This document shows, one piece after another, positions 61,201-64,000 of a DNA stretch of 64,000 nt (position 1 is the first letter of the stretch; every line of letters starts with the position of its first letter). The position numbers and the translations under genes are program-made. Under the pieces are notes generated by a model. It was not told the DNA's origin. It saw only the letters and a program-made list of their open reading frames with translations, and made no database searches. The stretch comes from Panagrolaimus kolymaensis (lineage: Eukaryota; Nematoda; Chromadorea; Rhabditida; Panagrolaimidae), in assembly GCA_028622995.1 (NCBI GenBank), contig JAJQJQ010000026.1:1054001-1118000 (forward strand), given 5' to 3'.

Positions 61201-63421
61201 ATTGCTGGCAGAAGGGATGAAAAAAAAGACCAAGTTTAAGCAAACATTAACCAATTTTTTTCTTGCTAAAAAGATTGAAAAGAAAAAACGAACGCAACAA
61301 ATCAAATCAAATAATGTGAGAAAAGAGAGAAAAAATAAAGGAGGAAGCGAAGCCAAAGATTGTTGTTAATTGAAGCATCATATTTTTTTTTGAAGAAGTA
61401 AGCATTTTTTGATAATAAAAAAAAGAGGTAAAAACAAAAGGAATGAACCATTTTTCTTTTCTGATTTTCTGACGTAACAGAAAAAAAAGGAAAAATATTT
61501 GATGGTAATATGGTTAGAAAGAAAAAGTTATTTGTACCAAAAAAAATAATGTTCACCTTTTTCTTAAAAATAAAAACGTGTTTTTTCTTTCTAAAACGGT
61601 AAACTGAACGAGCAAGAATGGCCAAAAAATGTTAATGCGTTTATTGTGATATTTTTTTCTTCATGAAAAATAAAAGAAGGAAAGAGATTGCCTTTTTGTA
61701 ATTTTTGGGAGTGTCGATAAATAACAACGCGAAAGGAATTAGGGTTAAAAAAGAAAAGAAAGTGGGGAGAAAAAACGGAAAGAGTATCAATAAAAAAATG
61801 TAAAAATGTTTTTCTCTCAATTAAAACAAAAAAAACGAGTAAAGTTATGCGTCATGTTTCAATGATAAAAAAAAACCCCGATAATCGGAAGAAAAACAAA
61901 AACAATGAAAAAATAGGGAAAAATTATCGTCAAAAAAATTATATTTGTCATTGTTTTTTTAACGCTTCAAAATGTGAAAAGAGTTTTTTTTGTCAGAAGT
62001 TTTTTTAGTTATTTCACTATTTATTTTTCAAGGACAAGAAAAGATTTTCAGCATTTTTAAAAGTTTTAGACGACTTTCATTTAATTTCATTTAAAACCCT
62101 TTTTTCTATTTACGTAGCAAACAAAAGTTTTCCTCATCTCTTTTTACCCTTTCTGAAAAAAAAGAAGCGTACATTGGCAAAAAAAATTAAATAAAATAAA
62201 TGTAAAAAAAGACTAAACAGTTATAACGCGCAGCAGCATCAGCAGCAACTCTCACTACCGACACTGCCGACTTGCATTTTTTTCTTTGCTCATCATCGCT
62301 CTTTTTTTATTTTTTTTTGCCTGTCTTTTTTTAATGCAACAACAACGTCCCGGACGTTTCTTTTTTTCGCTTGTTGTTGTTGGCGGTGGTTGGAAAAAAC
62401 AAAAGCGCATTTTTCATTTTCAGTCAGTCATTGCTGCCACTACTACTGCTATTGCTTCCAAAACCCCCTTACTTTTGTACAATAAAAAAAAATGCATATA
62501 TATTTGTACGAGAACAACTTTCTTTCTTGCTTGGCTGGTATGTATGATAAGCGTGGAAAAAACTTGGTGGAAAGGAAGAAGAGAAGAGAGAAAGAAAAAA
62601 TGATGAATGCCCCTTTGGACATCACTACTACCACACATTAAAAAAAAGTTTTGCTGACCGCGAAGGCTATCTTCTTCCTTTTTAAAAAAATGGAGAAAAA
62701 CATTTGCAAAAAAATAAATGAGAATGTGTAAAATGCAAATGTGACATTTCGACTTTTCGTTCAATTTTTTTCTCTTGCTGCTGCTTTTCACCCTTTAATA
62801 ATTACAACAAAAAAAAACAGTCTTCAAATAATAATTAAAACATGATGGAAAGAACAAATGGCGCAAAACGAAATGCACGCAACTAACTCATTATAACAGT
62901 CATTATCGCACCATAACCCAAAAAATAAAAGCAAACGGTCAAATGTCCATTTTTGAAGTTTGAAATTTTAGAAAGAAAAAACAATAAAATTCCTACTTTT
63001 TTTTTTGCCTCCAACCAACCAACAAAAATGAAACTTTGTACAGAAGAGATAGACTGAAAAATATAGGCGCAAAAATAAAAAAACATAGTCATATTTTATT
63101 TTCTTCGCCGCTGCTTGCCTATTTTTTATGGCGTGATTAAGCATCCTTTTTTGTTTTTCCATTTATTTTAACGCAAATATTTTTTTTCTTCAGTTGCTAA
63201 AATAATGCAGTGCAGCAATGTATTCAGTGACTATATTTTCATTTTCATAGTTTCTCTCTCAATTAAAATAATAGCCGCCACAAAAAGCTTACATGTTTTT
63301 TATTTATTTTTGTCTTGAAAACCTTTGAAAAAGACACACAAAAAATGGGAAGTATGCTTTTTCTGCTGCTCATTGGTGCCAAAAAAAATTATATCACTTT
63401 CTATTTACACTTTTTTAGACA
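58231..63421. other. 5.2-kb gene-poor low-complexity region
   Basis: Dominated by A-rich purine runs (AAAAAAGAAAAAG types) with a few CG-containing islands such as the GCCGCTGCCGCCGCGC stretch at 60358-60374 and GGCGGCGCGGCGGTGGTTGG at 61121-61140. Short open frames on both strands are Lys/Phe-rich or antisense to each other and lack splice partners. No gene, tRNA or rRNA recognised. Confidence 0.5.
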
Positions 63422-63795
63422 TTAAAGGAACAGTCTCACTTTGGCTTTTTGAAATTTGAAATGCCGGCTTTTGTCCAATTCAGATGCGAGCAGAATGCAA
63501 AAGCCTTTGTTTCAATACTTAGAAAAAATTTTCGATTTTTTTGTTTTTTGATGATTTCGCCTACATGATGAAGGCTAGTAGCATTAATACTAACATTATT
63601 CATTTATTTTAATATACTGAGTGGTCGTAATCTGCTAATAAGAGTAGCTACATATGCGCATCATCAGAAAAAACAAAAAAATCGAAAATTTTTTCTAAGT
63701 ATTGAAACAAAGGCTTTTGCATTTTGCAAGCATCTGAATTGGACAAACCCCGGCATTTCAAATTTCAAAAAGCCAAAGTGAGACTGTTCCTTTAA
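63422..63795. mobile_element. 374-base foldback element with about 130-base inverted repeats and TTAA ends
   Basis: The left arm from 63426 (AGGAACAGTCTCACTTTGGC) and the inverted right arm ending at 63791 match almost base for base for about 130 bases, differing only in small patches (for example near 63466-63470 and 63487-63495). TTAA flanks both ends (63422-63425, 63792-63795). The central 110 bases or so are unique. No coding capacity. Termini resemble those of the element at 47974 (TTAA then AGGGAC versus AGGAAC). Confidence 0.85.
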
Positions 63796-64000
63796 ACATG
63801 ACAAGAGAAAATAAAAGAAGTGATAGCCGAAGACATCTATCTATAGGCGAGTTTAGTAGGGAAGAGAGAATGGCACCACAAATTGGTGCCATTCTAATAA
63901 ACTAACTAACCAACTTTACTTTTTGCAACTTATCTTGCATGAAAACAAACATATAATTATGTTTAGCTTTGAAAAATAAGAAAAGAAACAAAGTTAAAAA

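Noticed and set aside
63000..63420. Reverse-strand open frames near 62883-63162
   Set aside because: Low complexity and no support from splice sites or similarity.

Overview
The window is AT-rich metazoan DNA with short introns, almost all of the GT...TAG or GT...AAG type. It is very probably from a nematode. The strongest support is a warthog-type Hedgehog-related gene at 41.2-43.4 kb, a family known from nematodes. Orthologues of well-known nematode genes (lin-45, mak-2, srgp-1, lin-49, bbs-4, drsh-1, sec-24) and several start codons sitting just behind 3' splice-site consensus sequences (consistent with spliced-leader addition) agree with this. I cannot name the species.

Layout. 0-13 kb: 3' part of Drosha (+), an ANKLE2-like gene without introns (-), a nicotinic-receptor-like channel subunit (+), a small secreted protein (+) and a four-helix membrane protein (-). 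13-26 kb: a BRPF-type chromatin reader (+), an SLC17-like transporter (-), Raf (-) and a MAPKAP kinase (+), the last two divergently arranged. 26-43 kb: Sec24C/D (-), about 3.2 kb of low-complexity spacer, a srGAP-type F-BAR/RhoGAP protein (+), a FUNDC1-like mitophagy receptor (-), BBS4 (-) and the warthog protein (-). 43-53 kb: an accessory region holding a tandem array of SGT-like TPR genes (three intact, one 5'-truncated) riddled with small non-autonomous transposons, one nested inside another. 53-58 kb: an Ada2-type protein (-) and a small single-pass membrane protein (-). 58-64 kb: gene-poor, homopolymer-rich DNA ending in a foldback element.

The conserved genes are unrelated housekeeping, signalling, chromatin, ciliary and trafficking genes; I see no operon linking them. 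The most unusual parts are the TPR array, where each protein is a duplicated SGT-type TPR module and copies can be compared with each other to date insertions, and the channel subunit, which keeps the alpha-type vicinal cysteines but has lost the first cysteine of the Cys-loop. All multi-exon models below were assembled by hand from splice consensus, reading-frame continuity and family similarity recalled from general knowledge; no database search was run.
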